From: Bacillota bacterium
Lineage (GTDB): Bacteria; Bacillota; Clostridia; Christensenellales; SZUA-584
DNA: 14,125 bases
Direction of reading: 5' to 3'
Assembly (NCBI GenBank): GCA_023390815.1
Contig: JAEWCC010000046.1
Span: forward strand, 1 to 14,125
Below, in pieces: positions 1 to 7,325 of the stretch. How positions within the stretch are numbered: the first letter of the stretch is position 1; each line of letters starts with the position of its first letter. The notes below the pieces were generated by a model. It saw nothing but the letters and a program-made list of their open reading frames with translations. It was not told the DNA's origin and made no database searches. The position numbers and the translations under genes were made by a program.

Positions 1-50
1 CCTTTTCAAGCATCGCTAAAAACTGTTAAATTCGTTTCACACGGGTTTTA

Positions 51-108
51 TTATGGATTTGCTTCAGCAAATATAATTCCTAATACACTGATAAAAACAA
101 ATCCATAA
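51..108. repeat. 11-bp inverted repeat with an internal competing hairpin
   Basis: TTATGGATTTG at 51-61 is repeated in perfect inverse at 98-108 (CAAATCCATAA). A second, shorter hairpin, ATTTGC-TTCA-GCAAAT (57-72), shares bases with the left arm, so the two pairings exclude each other. The element lies just downstream of the SRPBCC gene and could act as a transcription end or be a relic of a small mobile repeat. There is no convincing T-run. The rest of 1-140 shows no gene. Confidence 0.4.
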
Positions 109-140
109 GCACCTTTGTAATTTACAATCAGAATGCCTGC

Positions 141-569
141 TTAGGCTATTTCAGCATATCTCTTAAAGTTATCAAGGATAGCTTGCCAGCCTGATCTTTG
201 CATTTCCAGTGAATTGGTTTGCTCGGCTTCAAATGTCTCTACTATCTTTACACCCCCATCTTTCTGGCTAAATTCAACCACAACTTTTCTACCATCGTCG
301 ATCGTGTAGCCGAGTGTGTAGGAAATCTTTTTACCTGGAATTACTTCTGTATAAATGCCACCAAAATCAAAACTAAAGCTTCCATCCCTCGCAGCCATCT
401 TATAATTGAAGCTGCCTCCTGCTCTTAAATCATTTTCTGCTGATGGGGTATACCAATCATCAGAAGCATTATTCCATTCCATAATATGTTTTGGCATTGT
501 CCATTTTTCCCATACCTGGTCAATTGATTTATTAACAATTGTTTCTACAGTGATTCTCTTATTCTCCAT
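141..569 (-). CDS. SRPBCC / AHSA1-like (activator of Hsp90 ATPase homologue type) domain protein
   Basis: This encodes a 142-residue soluble protein that is one SRPBCC (START-like, AHSA1) domain. Visible family features are an N-terminal strand and helix (ETIVNKSIDQVWEKWT), the following HIMEWNNASDDWYTP segment, the central GGSFNYKM and FDFGGIYTEVIPGKKISYT strands, and the C-terminal helix SLEMQRSGWQAILDNFKRY. These small domains form a hydrophobic cavity; most bacterial members have no known ligand, so I assign no specific function. The frame is open further upstream to an ATG at 608. I chose the ATG at 569 because GGGAGG sits about nine bases before it and the family's first strand begins there. 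The gene is more AT-rich than genes right of 5290. It stands alone on the minus strand, about 140 bp from the displaced rlmD 3' end, and may originally have been the gene downstream of rlmD. Confidence 0.85.
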   Translation of the reverse strand: MENKRITVETIVNKSIDQVWEKWTMPKHIMEWNNASDDWYTPSAENDLRAGGSFNYKMAARDGSFSFDFGGIYTEVIPGKKISYTLGYTIDDGRKVVVEFSQKDGGVKIVETFEAEQTNSLEMQRSGWQAILDNFKRYAEIA

Positions 570-710
570 ATAATTCTTCCTCCCATTTTCTCTGAATGTT
601 TGGTTCATCCGCTAAAGGGACACAACGCATTTTCTTATTATCATTGATACCAATCATGTTGTCGTTTATACAATGAATCTATAATAGGCAAACCATACAT
701 AACTCATGTA

Positions 711-907
711 CCAAACGACTGACATCTAAACTGCTCTGTACGGGTCTGAATCAGCCTTTTGGATATATTCCCAAGAAACAAAATATGCAAGGTCTTCATT
801 CACCCAATTTTTTAACTAACACGCTAAACACCCCTACTTAAAGGCTTATTTTACACTCACTCTTTTACTACCCTTGACATCAATACCACGTTCTCGACGT
901 GCGTCGT
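711..907 (-). repeat. Left copy of a ~197-bp direct repeat containing the rlmD 3' end
   Basis: This copy matches 5142-5337 in the same orientation. Two blocks are clearly conserved: 711-742 against 5142-5173 (28 of 32 bases the same) and 868-907 against 5298-5337 (38 of 40 the same). The diverged bases between the blocks have nearly equal length (125 and 124), so the copies are collinear. Similarity stops sharply at 907/5337. The rest of 570-976 holds no gene that I can support. Confidence 0.8.
857..907 (-). pseudogene. Displaced 3' end of an rlmD/rumA-type methyltransferase gene
   Basis: On the minus strand 907-857 reads TTHVENVVLMSRVVKE and then TGA. This corresponds to the last 15 residues of the complete gene at 5290-6633 (TTHVESVVLMSRVEK), including the family's conserved T-H-V-E motif with the catalytic-base glutamate. 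Nothing upstream of 907 continues the methyltransferase frame; the adjacent DNA is a short direct repeat and then the kinase gene. It is therefore a cut-off tail, not a gene. The 38/40 nucleotide identity with the intact copy suggests duplication or site-specific insertion at this point, followed by modest divergence. Confidence 0.8.
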
Positions 908-964
908 TATTAGTCAACTGCTGAATATGTTTCCACACTAATGGAGCGTCGTGAGTAGTCAACT
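901..964. repeat. Short direct repeat, period 45 bp, at the edge of the displaced rlmD tail
   Basis: GCGTCGT-NNN-TAGTCAACT occurs at 901-919 (NNN = TAT) and at 946-964 (NNN = GAG). The GCGTCGT part is also the last common sequence of the rlmD-end repeats (901-907 and 5331-5337). The pair lies between the displaced tail and the end of the kinase gene, where a recombination junction would be expected. Confidence 0.6.
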
Positions 965-976
965 ATATAAGCATTC

Positions 977-3900
977 TTAAAGTACATTTTTCAGGGTTGC
1001 GAAATCAACCGGCTTAGCGAGATGTTTGTTAAACCCAGCTTTTATTATACGTTCCATGTCATCTTCATTTGCATATCCGGTTAGGGCAATCAAATGTATA
1101 TCCTTTAATTCCTCATCATTTCTGATGCTTTCCGCAACATCAAACCCATCCATACCCGGTAAACCGATATCGCAGAAAATAACGTCCGGCTTTATTTGCT
1201 TTGCTTGTTTTAATCCGTCTAAACCATCATAAGCTATGTCAACTGTATAACCTATAGTTGAAAGCATCGTGCTAAGCAAATCGGCAAAGTCCTTATTATC
1301 CTCTATGATTAATAACTTTAGGTTCGCTTTATCCTTATTATCCAATTGCTGTTTTTCAATCATGACACCATCCTCCGATGTGATTGGTAAACGTATTGTA
1401 AATATTGAACCCTTCCCTAAACCATCGCTATGTGCGCTAACGGTGCCTCCATGTAGATCTACGATACCCTTGATGATTGAGAGACCTAAACCGAGGCCGC
1501 CCCTGCTTTTGTCCAACGTATTATCAGCTTGGGTAAAAGGAGTAAATAAATGTGGCAGGACTTCCGGGTTTATTCCGATTCCGTTGTCTTTTACAATTAT
1601 AACCACGTTATTCTTCTCCGTTTTTAACGTCAGCCAGACTGTGCCGTTATCTTGCGTGAATTTTAGCGAATTGGTTAAAAGATTACCTATGATTTGGGTA
1701 ATACGCACGGGGTCAGCGCTTATGAAAATAGGGGTTGTTAGGATTTTTATTTCAAGCTTAACTCCTTTCTTATTGTATTCAGGCCTAATGTCTTCCCCAG
1801 CGTTTTTTACAATATCGGTTAAAATTATATTTTCTTTTTTCAGCTTGATTTTGTTCTGGGATATCCGCGTCAGTTCTAACAAATCATCGACCAGCTTGCA
1901 CAATTGGTTCGTCTGTCGTTTCATAATTTCTTTTGCTTTATTGGTTTGGTTTATATCCCGGGTAACATCAAGGATCTGAGCTCCGGCTAAAATTGCAGCC
2001 AGCGGATTTCTTAACTCATGAGATAGAACGCTTATAAATTGATTCTTGTTCTGATCTGCTTTTTCAAGCTCTCCAACTAAAGTTAATGCCTTTTTCTCGC
2101 TCTCACGCAGCGCCTCCTCGGCCTCCTTTCGTATCCGGGCCATATCCAGGTGCGCCGCCACACGCGCCAGCAGCTCACGGGCGCTGAAAGGTTTGATCAG
2201 ATAATCGTCAGCGCCTTTATCCAGTCCCTCAACTTTGGATTCCTCACCGGCTCTGGCGGATAGAAGGATAACCGGCAGTGTTTTGGTTGCAGTATTTTCC
2301 CTTATTGCTTGCAGTAACCCAAAACCGTCCAAAACAGGCATCATTATATCGGCTAGAACCAGGTCGGGCAGATTTTGCTTGATAGCCTCCAGAGCTTTTT
2401 GGCCATTGGCTACAGCTTCCACCTTATAGTAACGGCTCAGTAAACGTTGCAAATAAGCACGCATATCGGGGTTATCATCCGCCAGCAATACTCTTGCCCG
2501 CTTTTCGAGTGTGATGTCGGCTATAGGTTCTGAAGTATCTTTTTGGATGGCGTAATAATCCTCCACAATTTCTAAGGATACCAATTTCCATGCTTCCTGC
2601 GCGAACAAGTCCGCCTTCAGGGCGGTTGATGCCAGGGTCCTTTCTCCCCCAATACTGTCCTTGGGCAGGTGAGCCGACCCGGCAGGTATAACAACTGTAA
2701 ATACAGTACCTTGATCCGGAACGCTGACCGCCCCAACCGTACCGCCGTGTAATTTCACCAGCTCCTGCACCAACGCCAGACCGATTCCGGTCCCTTCCTG
2801 GGTACGGGCTTTTACCCCTTGTATCCGGTGAAACCGTTCAAAAAGATGCCCCATTTCTTCGGGGGCAATTCCGATCCCGGTATCTTTTACTGCCAACTCT
2901 ATATGTTGCCCACACCAGCGCAAGACAACGGCAATCTCGCCTTGGAAGGTATATTTAAAGGCATTGGAGAGGAGATTGAGCACAATTTTCTCCCACATTT
3001 CCTTGTCAATATATATGGGTTGGGGCAGTGGCTGACAGTCCACAATGAAATGCAACCCAGCTTTCTCGATCGCAGACCGAAAAACACTTGCAAGCTCAAC
3101 CGTGAAAGCTGCCAGATCGGTAGGCTGGTAAACCGCCTGAATCCGCCCGGCTTCAATTCGGGAAAAGTCCAGTAGAGTATTCACAAGCTTCAGGAGCCGC
3201 AATCCGTTTCCATGGACCAGGGATAATTGCTCCCTGACGGGAGCTGGTAATTCTTCCGGTTTGGCAAGGAGTTCCTCCAGCGGACTGAGTATGAGGGTAA
3301 GAGGAGTCCGAAACTCATGGCTGATATTGGTAAAGAAAGCTGTTTTAGCCCGGTCGATTTCAGCAAGGAACTCTGCCCGTTCCTGTAATGCCTCCTCGGC
3401 TCGTTTGCGTTCGGTGATGTCATAGAAAACACTGGCTAAACGCCTGCTTCCAGAGCCGCCAACGCGTGCTGTAGAACTGTGAACCCATCGTCCCGTGGGT
3501 TGGTGCCACTTTTCAATCTGCTCGGCCTCTCCGGTTTCAGCCACCCGGCCAAATGTTTCAGTCCAATATGCCTCAAATCCAGGCATTACTTCACTAGCCA
3601 GCTTACCTGCGACATCCTTCAATCCGCTCTGCATTTCATAGCCAGCATTCGCTTCTAAAATCTTCCAATCTACAGGCTTACCGAGGTCATCATAGATCAT
3701 TTCAAAAATGCAGCAGGCTTCAATCATGGTTTCAAACACCGTGCGAAACTTAGCTTCGCTGCCGCGCAGCGCCTCCTCGGCCCTGGCCTGTTCAACCGCG
3801 GCCCACGTGCGCTCGGCGGTTTCTTCAATCATGCTGATTTCGGCGGGCGTCCAGTTACGCGGATGAGATTGATGAATACTCAATATGCCCTTCACTTTCC

Positions 3901-4660
3901 CGTCCTTCAATAAGGGAACGCCGACGACCGCTATCACCTGGATGGCCTGCATGGCTGTTCGCGTGTAATCTGAGCTTACCACGTCGGTGGTAACAATATC
4001 GTTTATTACAACAGTTTCTCCCCGCCTGTAATACTTCACCATGTCAGAATCGAACTCGGAGAACTTTATATATCCTTCCAGCGGGGAAACGGTATCCGCA
4101 TAACTCGTACCGATAAACAAGGTATCTTCATCATACTGCATGTCGCCATAAAAAGCACGATGGGCTCCGAGTTGTTTGCCTATAAGTTCCATGGCCGTTT
4201 GCTGAATTTTGATAGGGTCCGCTAATGGGCGCAGCGCGTCACTGAGCTTCAGCAGGTAAGCCTGCCGCTCCTCGCTCGTCCGCAGCGCCTTTTCGGCCCG
4301 CTTGCGTGCCGTACTATCGCGGAACAGGACGCCGACCCTCCGGCTCTTCTGATCGCCGATTTTGTATGCATAGACGTCCAACCATTTATCTAGATGCTTA
4401 TATTCATCTTCCCGATGCGCCGGGATGCCGCTGACGGCAACCTTCTCGTAAAAATCAAACCAGTATTCCTCCATACCGGGAAAAATGGAGCCGGAGGTTT
4501 GCCCGATGATGGCGGACCCTCCCATTTGTTTTTCAAATGCGGGATTCGCCGTCACACATCGTAGGTCATAAGGCTTCCCATCGGCGTCAAAGATGATGTC
4601 AATGATGCAGAATCCATCGTCAATACAATAGAATAAGTCGCGGTAAAAGTCTTCGACCAT
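977..4660 (-). CDS. Hybrid sensor histidine kinase / response regulator with two kinase cores and two receivers
   Basis: This encodes a 1227-residue cytoplasmic signalling protein without evident membrane segments. Domains in order are PAS (about 7-115), GAF (145-290), PAS (305-416), HisKA with H448 in SHEFRTP, HATPase_c (548-665; NLLSNAFKYT, DTGIGI, GTGIGLAL), and receiver (723-845; phospho-acceptor D771, K823). A second HisKA (H881 in SHELRNP), HATPase_c (980-1095; DNGIGI, GLGLGLS) and receiver (1115-1227; D1164, K1216) follow. All key residues of both kinase-receiver modules are present, so an internal phosphorelay is plausible; the signal and output are unknown. The two PAS domains resemble each other. 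I chose ATG 4660 because AAGGGG lies eight bases upstream; an in-frame GTG at 4669 is too close to that site. The part encoding residues after about 854 is much more AT-rich than the rest. The last receiver ends slightly early. No cognate regulator gene is adjacent. Confidence 0.93.
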   Translation of the reverse strand: MVEDFYRDLFYCIDDGFCIIDIIFDADGKPYDLRCVTANPAFEKQMGGSAIIGQTSGSIFPGMEEYWFDFYEKVAVSGIPAHREDEYKHLDKWLDVYAYKIGDQKSRRVGVLFRDSTARKRAEKALRTSEERQAYLLKLSDALRPLADPIKIQQTAMELIGKQLGAHRAFYGDMQYDEDTLFIGTSYADTVSPLEGYIKFSEFDSDMVKYYRRGETVVINDIVTTDVVSSDYTRTAMQAIQVIAVVGVPLLKDGKVKGILSIHQSHPRNWTPAEISMIEETAERTWAAVEQARAEEALRGSEAKFRTVFETMIEACCIFEMIYDDLGKPVDWKILEANAGYEMQSGLKDVAGKLASEVMPGFEAYWTETFGRVAETGEAEQIEKWHQPTGRWVHSSTARVGGSGSRRLASVFYDITERKRAEEALQERAEFLAEIDRAKTAFFTNISHEFRTPLTLILSPLEELLAKPEELPAPVREQLSLVHGNGLRLLKLVNTLLDFSRIEAGRIQAVYQPTDLAAFTVELASVFRSAIEKAGLHFIVDCQPLPQPIYIDKEMWEKIVLNLLSNAFKYTFQGEIAVVLRWCGQHIELAVKDTGIGIAPEEMGHLFERFHRIQGVKARTQEGTGIGLALVQELVKLHGGTVGAVSVPDQGTVFTVVIPAGSAHLPKDSIGGERTLASTALKADLFAQEAWKLVSLEIVEDYYAIQKDTSEPIADITLEKRARVLLADDNPDMRAYLQRLLSRYYKVEAVANGQKALEAIKQNLPDLVLADIMMPVLDGFGLLQAIRENTATKTLPVILLSARAGEESKVEGLDKGADDYLIKPFSARELLARVAAHLDMARIRKEAEEALRESEKKALTLVGELEKADQNKNQFISVLSHELRNPLAAILAGAQILDVTRDINQTNKAKEIMKRQTNQLCKLVDDLLELTRISQNKIKLKKENIILTDIVKNAGEDIRPEYNKKGVKLEIKILTTPIFISADPVRITQIIGNLLTNSLKFTQDNGTVWLTLKTEKNNVVIIVKDNGIGINPEVLPHLFTPFTQADNTLDKSRGGLGLGLSIIKGIVDLHGGTVSAHSDGLGKGSIFTIRLPITSEDGVMIEKQQLDNKDKANLKLLIIEDNKDFADLLSTMLSTIGYTVDIAYDGLDGLKQAKQIKPDVIFCDIGLPGMDGFDVAESIRNDEELKDIHLIALTGYANEDDMERIIKAGFNKHLAKPVDFATLKNVL
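2106..4298 (-). repeat. Dispersed linker repeat inside the kinase gene (four copies)
   Basis: CGCAGCGCCTCCTCGGCC occurs exactly at 2106-2123 and 3765-3782. A copy with two changes lies at 4281-4298, and a shorter one at 3390-3400. Each encodes an AEEALR-type helix (AEKALRTSE, AEEALRGSE, AEEALQERAE, AEEALRESE) that joins one sensory or receiver module to the next. The protein feature is a known coiled-coil signalling linker; the near-identity at DNA level is what stands out. Confidence 0.75.
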
Positions 4661-4719
4661 ATATAGCACCCCTTCAACCTGATTTATTAATAAACCAAGT
4701 ACTATATTTCGTTGATATA

Positions 4720-4866
4720 TTAAAATTTGCCTTCGGTATTCATCACTGCGATGTCCGAAGGTACTGTATCCAGAATTGTTTTAAGCTTCCGTGATCCTTT
4801 TGAAGGGTTGTTCAATAATAGACCCAATCCTTCAATATTATTCGTTATAGCATCATCTGTCCCCAT
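4720..4866 (-). pseudogene. N-terminal fragment of a PAS-domain sensor gene, interrupted by a stop
   Basis: A 48-codon reading frame starts at ATG 4866 with GAGGA five bases upstream. It ends ILDTVPSDIAVMNTEGKF followed by TAA. This tail is the typical beginning of a PAS domain. In the same frame the codons after the TAA read YINEI and then TAG, so the stop replaces one residue of the common PAS core F-x-Y-I-N. The rest of the PAS domain is missing: only 60 bp separate it from the start of the large kinase. It is either the decayed front of a longer form of that kinase or a relic of a neighbouring sensor. A 48-residue peptide could still be made. Confidence 0.5.
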
Positions 4867-5289
4867 ATAATTCCTCAAAAGGATATATGTATGCCTGTGC
4901 ATTTTAAGAAAATTGTCTAATATAGGATGATTATGGGATAAATATATTATACATTAGGGGATAAAGCAAATTTAATTAGTATATTATGATTTTTACCCGC
5001 ATACTCTATCTGATTAATGTTATTGCATCGTTTCGTCTGACGAAAAAACCCAGTTTCATACTGACATTCAACTTGCTCTCTCGTAGATAATAACATCCAA
5101 TCTGCTCTCTCGTGAGTACCCCACATCTAATCTACTCTGTACCAAACACCTGACATCCAATCTGCTCTGTACGCTCCAAAATCCGCTACGTGGACTTGTT
5201 TCCGAGGAACAATAAAAAAGAGATTTTGGAGTTATAGTTTACGCCCTGCAAATCTCGAAAATCCCTTATTTAAAGGCTTTTTTCTACAC
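4867..5289. other. AT-rich intergenic stretch with repeats, no gene
   Basis: This 423-bp region between the PAS fragment and the rlmD-type gene contains no supportable coding sequence. The part 4920-5000 is very AT-rich, and on the minus strand it has a TATAAT without a convincing -35. The right half carries the 30-bp tandem repeats (5064-5182) and part of the 197-bp direct repeat. On the minus strand near 5259-5277 a short CCTT/AAGG hairpin followed by TTTT could be a weak end for the methyltransferase transcript. Confidence 0.5.
5064..5182. repeat. Four degenerate 29-30-bp tandem repeats
   Basis: Units begin at 5064, 5093, 5123 and 5153 with the shared pattern ACATYYAAYYTRCTCTSTMSK (spacing 29, 30, 30). 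The last unit continues into the 197-bp direct repeat, and a single related unit occurs at 722-743 in the left copy. There are no unique spacers, so this is not a CRISPR array. Repeated protein-binding sites, as at the ends of some transposable elements, are one possible explanation. Confidence 0.65.
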
Positions 5290-5337
5290 TTACTTCTCTA
5301 CCCTTGACATCAATACCACGCTCTCAACGTGCGTCGT
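5142..5337 (-). repeat. Right copy of the ~197-bp direct repeat (3' end of rlmD plus downstream DNA)
   Basis: This is the partner of 711-907 in the same orientation, offset by 4430 bp. It covers codons 433-447 and the stop of the methyltransferase gene plus about 150 bp beyond. Together the two copies bound the kinase segment. Confidence 0.8.
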
Positions 5338-6633
5338 ATGCGGAAACATATCTATTCCCCTCACCGCTTTCACCTCATACCCGCCCGAGCAAAGCAGCGC
5401 CGCGTCGCGCGCAAGCGTTGCCGGATCGCACGATACATATACGATTTCGCGGGGGGCAGCTTGGACGATGGAATCAATCAGTTCCTTATCGCAACCTTTG
5501 CGCGGCGGATCGAGTATCACTATATCCGGGTTACCCACTGCACGGATGCCCTGACCGATCAACTGCGCCGCATCGCCCGCGAGGAATTGCGCATTGGCAA
5601 TCCCGTTAAGACGCGCGTTATCGCGTGCATTCTCCACTGCCTCTTCCACATACTCAATGCCCAGCACCGCTTTTGCGCGCTTCGCCGCCAGCAGCGATAT
5701 CGTGCCGATGCCGCAGAACAGATCGAATACCACGTCACTTTTGGAGATACCGGCCCAATCAAGCGCCATATCGTAAAGCTTGGCGGACTGCGGGTGGTTC
5801 ACCTGCAGGAAACTCGTCAGCCCCGCGCGGAACTCAAGGTCTTCATAACGCTCCGTGATATACGCATCGCCGAAGATGACCTTGCTTTCAGGGCCCAGTA
5901 TCGCGTTGCCCTTCTCGCGGTTGAAATTGAGAACGATACTTTTAATATCCGGCACGATTCTCAGCGCCTTGACGAGCGAACCTTCATCCACCTTACGGCG
6001 CACAACGATGCCTGCCATGATGCCACCATCTGACGTCTGACGCACTACGATATGCCGCAGCGTACCGGTATCACGTTCCTCGTCGTAGGCCTTTATGCCC
6101 TGTTGTCTGGCCCAACCGACCACCGCGTTTTTGATATCATTGAGCGCACTTATTTGTATGCCGCAGTCTGCCACGACAAGCCGATGGCTGCGCGGCGCGA
6201 AGAAGCCCGCTTCGATCGCTCCGTCCGCTTCCCCCACCGGGAACGCGGCTTTATTGCGGTATGCGCTCGTATTTGCGGATGGTACGATTTCCGGCAGTTC
6301 AATTTCCATTCCGCCAATGCGCCTGAAGCACTCGCGGATATAGCGGCGCTTGTATTCGAGCTGATCCTCATACCGAAGATGCTGCAATGTACAGCCGCCG
6401 CACTGCTCAAAAGCCGGGCAGAACGGCTGGATACGCCCCTCCGCCGCCTTGTGCAGCTGCATCAATCTGCCCACGGCATAGCTCTTTGTGACTTTTATGA
6501 TCTGTGCGGTTACCGTCTCACCGGGCAGCGCACGCGGAACGAACACCGTCATCCCCTCGCACCGGCCGATCCCAGCGCCCTCCACGGTCAGATCTTCGAT
6601 AACCAGTTCAATTATCTCATTCTTTTTCAGCAT
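5290..6633 (-). CDS. rlmD: 23S rRNA (uracil-C5)-methyltransferase, RlmD/RlmCD (RumA) family
   Basis: This 447-residue enzyme is predicted to transfer a methyl group from S-adenosylmethionine to C5 of a 23S rRNA uridine (U1939 and, in some Gram-positive bacteria, also U747). It starts with a TRAM RNA-binding domain (about 1-60). The iron-sulphur cysteines C72, C78, C81 and C157 follow. The Rossmann domain has DLFCGIGTISL (304-314) and the LDPPRKGCD motif (374-382). The catalytic nucleophile is C402 in VSCDPATLARD, and the base is E437 in TTHVE. Length is normal. The start is supported by AGGAG four bases upstream. It follows the metallophosphoesterase gene by 24 bp, so they are probably cotranscribed. 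The target could instead be tRNA U54, since TrmA-like and RlmD-like members are hard to separate by eye. Its last 15 codons are duplicated at 857-907. Confidence 0.93.
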   Translation of the reverse strand: MLKKNEIIELVIEDLTVEGAGIGRCEGMTVFVPRALPGETVTAQIIKVTKSYAVGRLMQLHKAAEGRIQPFCPAFEQCGGCTLQHLRYEDQLEYKRRYIRECFRRIGGMEIELPEIVPSANTSAYRNKAAFPVGEADGAIEAGFFAPRSHRLVVADCGIQISALNDIKNAVVGWARQQGIKAYDEERDTGTLRHIVVRQTSDGGIMAGIVVRRKVDEGSLVKALRIVPDIKSIVLNFNREKGNAILGPESKVIFGDAYITERYEDLEFRAGLTSFLQVNHPQSAKLYDMALDWAGISKSDVVFDLFCGIGTISLLAAKRAKAVLGIEYVEEAVENARDNARLNGIANAQFLAGDAAQLIGQGIRAVGNPDIVILDPPRKGCDKELIDSIVQAAPREIVYVSCDPATLARDAALLCSGGYEVKAVRGIDMFPHTTHVESVVLMSRVEK

Positions 6634-6657
6634 CTTACTCCTGCTCCGCGGTAAAAA

Positions 6658-7284
6658 TCAAACCGACAATTTACGAAAGCCATACTCGAGGACATCTCCA
6701 AAGCGCAGCAGGCAATAGCAAGGCCCCGGCGAATCCTGTGGTTTACCCACGCTGCCAACGTTGATGATAAGCTTGCCGTCCAAGGCGGCGACATAAGGGG
6801 AGTGCGTATGCGCGCAAAGCAGGATATCCGCGTCCATACGCCGTGCCAGTTCGCCGACTTGCTCCTTCGTCGTCATGATGCCGATCGGCTCGTTGATGCG
6901 CCTGTCGGAGCCATGTACGCACAGCAGCTTCTTCCCGTACGCTTTGATGTTTTGCTTTTCTGCAAGCGCCGCCACCGTTTCGGCGGCTTCATCCGATATC
7001 AGCGGGCGGCAGCGTCTGAAGTCAGCGAGAACACGTTGTTCCACATCATTAGCGGGAACGAATCCCTGCCCGATCTCGTTCAGCCAGTTGTCGGTGTTGC
7101 CCCGCACCCAGGCCAGCGGATTAAGGCTCTTAACCGCATCGAAGCAGGCTTGAGGCGCGGCACCGGGGAACAGGACATCGCCGAGTACGATTACGCCCTC
7201 CACACCGCACCGCTTCATATCTTCCATTACCGCGCAAAGCGCCCCGTAATTGCCATGGATATCTGCCAGCACCGCAATATTCAT
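6658..7284 (-). CDS. Calcineurin-like metallophosphoesterase (YfcE/MJ0936-type)
   Basis: This is a 208-residue soluble phosphoesterase of the small single-domain type. All metal-ligand motifs are visible: D8-x-H10 (LADIHGN), G35-D36, G62-N63-x-D65, H124 (VHGS) and H159-T-H161 (CAHTHSP). These bind two divalent metals. Related proteins hydrolyse phosphodiesters in vitro, but the physiological substrate is generally unknown. I chose ATG 7284 because GGAGAG lies four bases before it and the first strand, MNIAVLADIHGN, begins there; the frame is open to a GTG at 7311 that has no ribosome binding site and lies next to a TATAAT box. It is first in a likely two-gene operon with rlmD. A palindrome and a possible -10 element lie upstream. 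Confidence 0.9.
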   Translation of the reverse strand: MNIAVLADIHGNYGALCAVMEDMKRCGVEGVIVLGDVLFPGAAPQACFDAVKSLNPLAWVRGNTDNWLNEIGQGFVPANDVEQRVLADFRRCRPLISDEAAETVAALAEKQNIKAYGKKLLCVHGSDRRINEPIGIMTTKEQVGELARRMDADILLCAHTHSPYVAALDGKLIINVGSVGKPQDSPGPCYCLLRFGDVLEYGFRKLSV

Positions 7285-7313
7285 AAAGCTCTCCACTGCC
7301 AGTCGTTTCACGT

Positions 7314-7319
7314 ATTATA
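7314..7319 (-). promoter_or_regulatory. Possible -10 element of the phosphoesterase-rlmD operon
   Basis: TATAAT on the minus strand, 29 bases before the chosen start codon, is at a suitable distance for a promoter. No good -35 is seen: the 17-bp-spaced hexamer is TCCCGA. The -35 area falls inside the palindrome at 7326-7353, so an activator may be needed. Confidence 0.4.
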
Positions 7320-7325
7320 TCATAC

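Noticed and set aside
5032..5048. TTTCGTC/GACGAAA hairpin as a terminator
   Set aside because: T precedes and A follows the stem on the relevant strands, and the loop would be too small for the full stem.
5064..5182. Possible CRISPR array
   Set aside because: The 30-bp units follow each other directly and are degenerate, without unique spacers, and no cas gene is present.
711..5337. Classical transposon with terminal inverted repeats
   Set aside because: The flanking repeats are direct, contain a gene 3' end, and no transposase is encoded between them.
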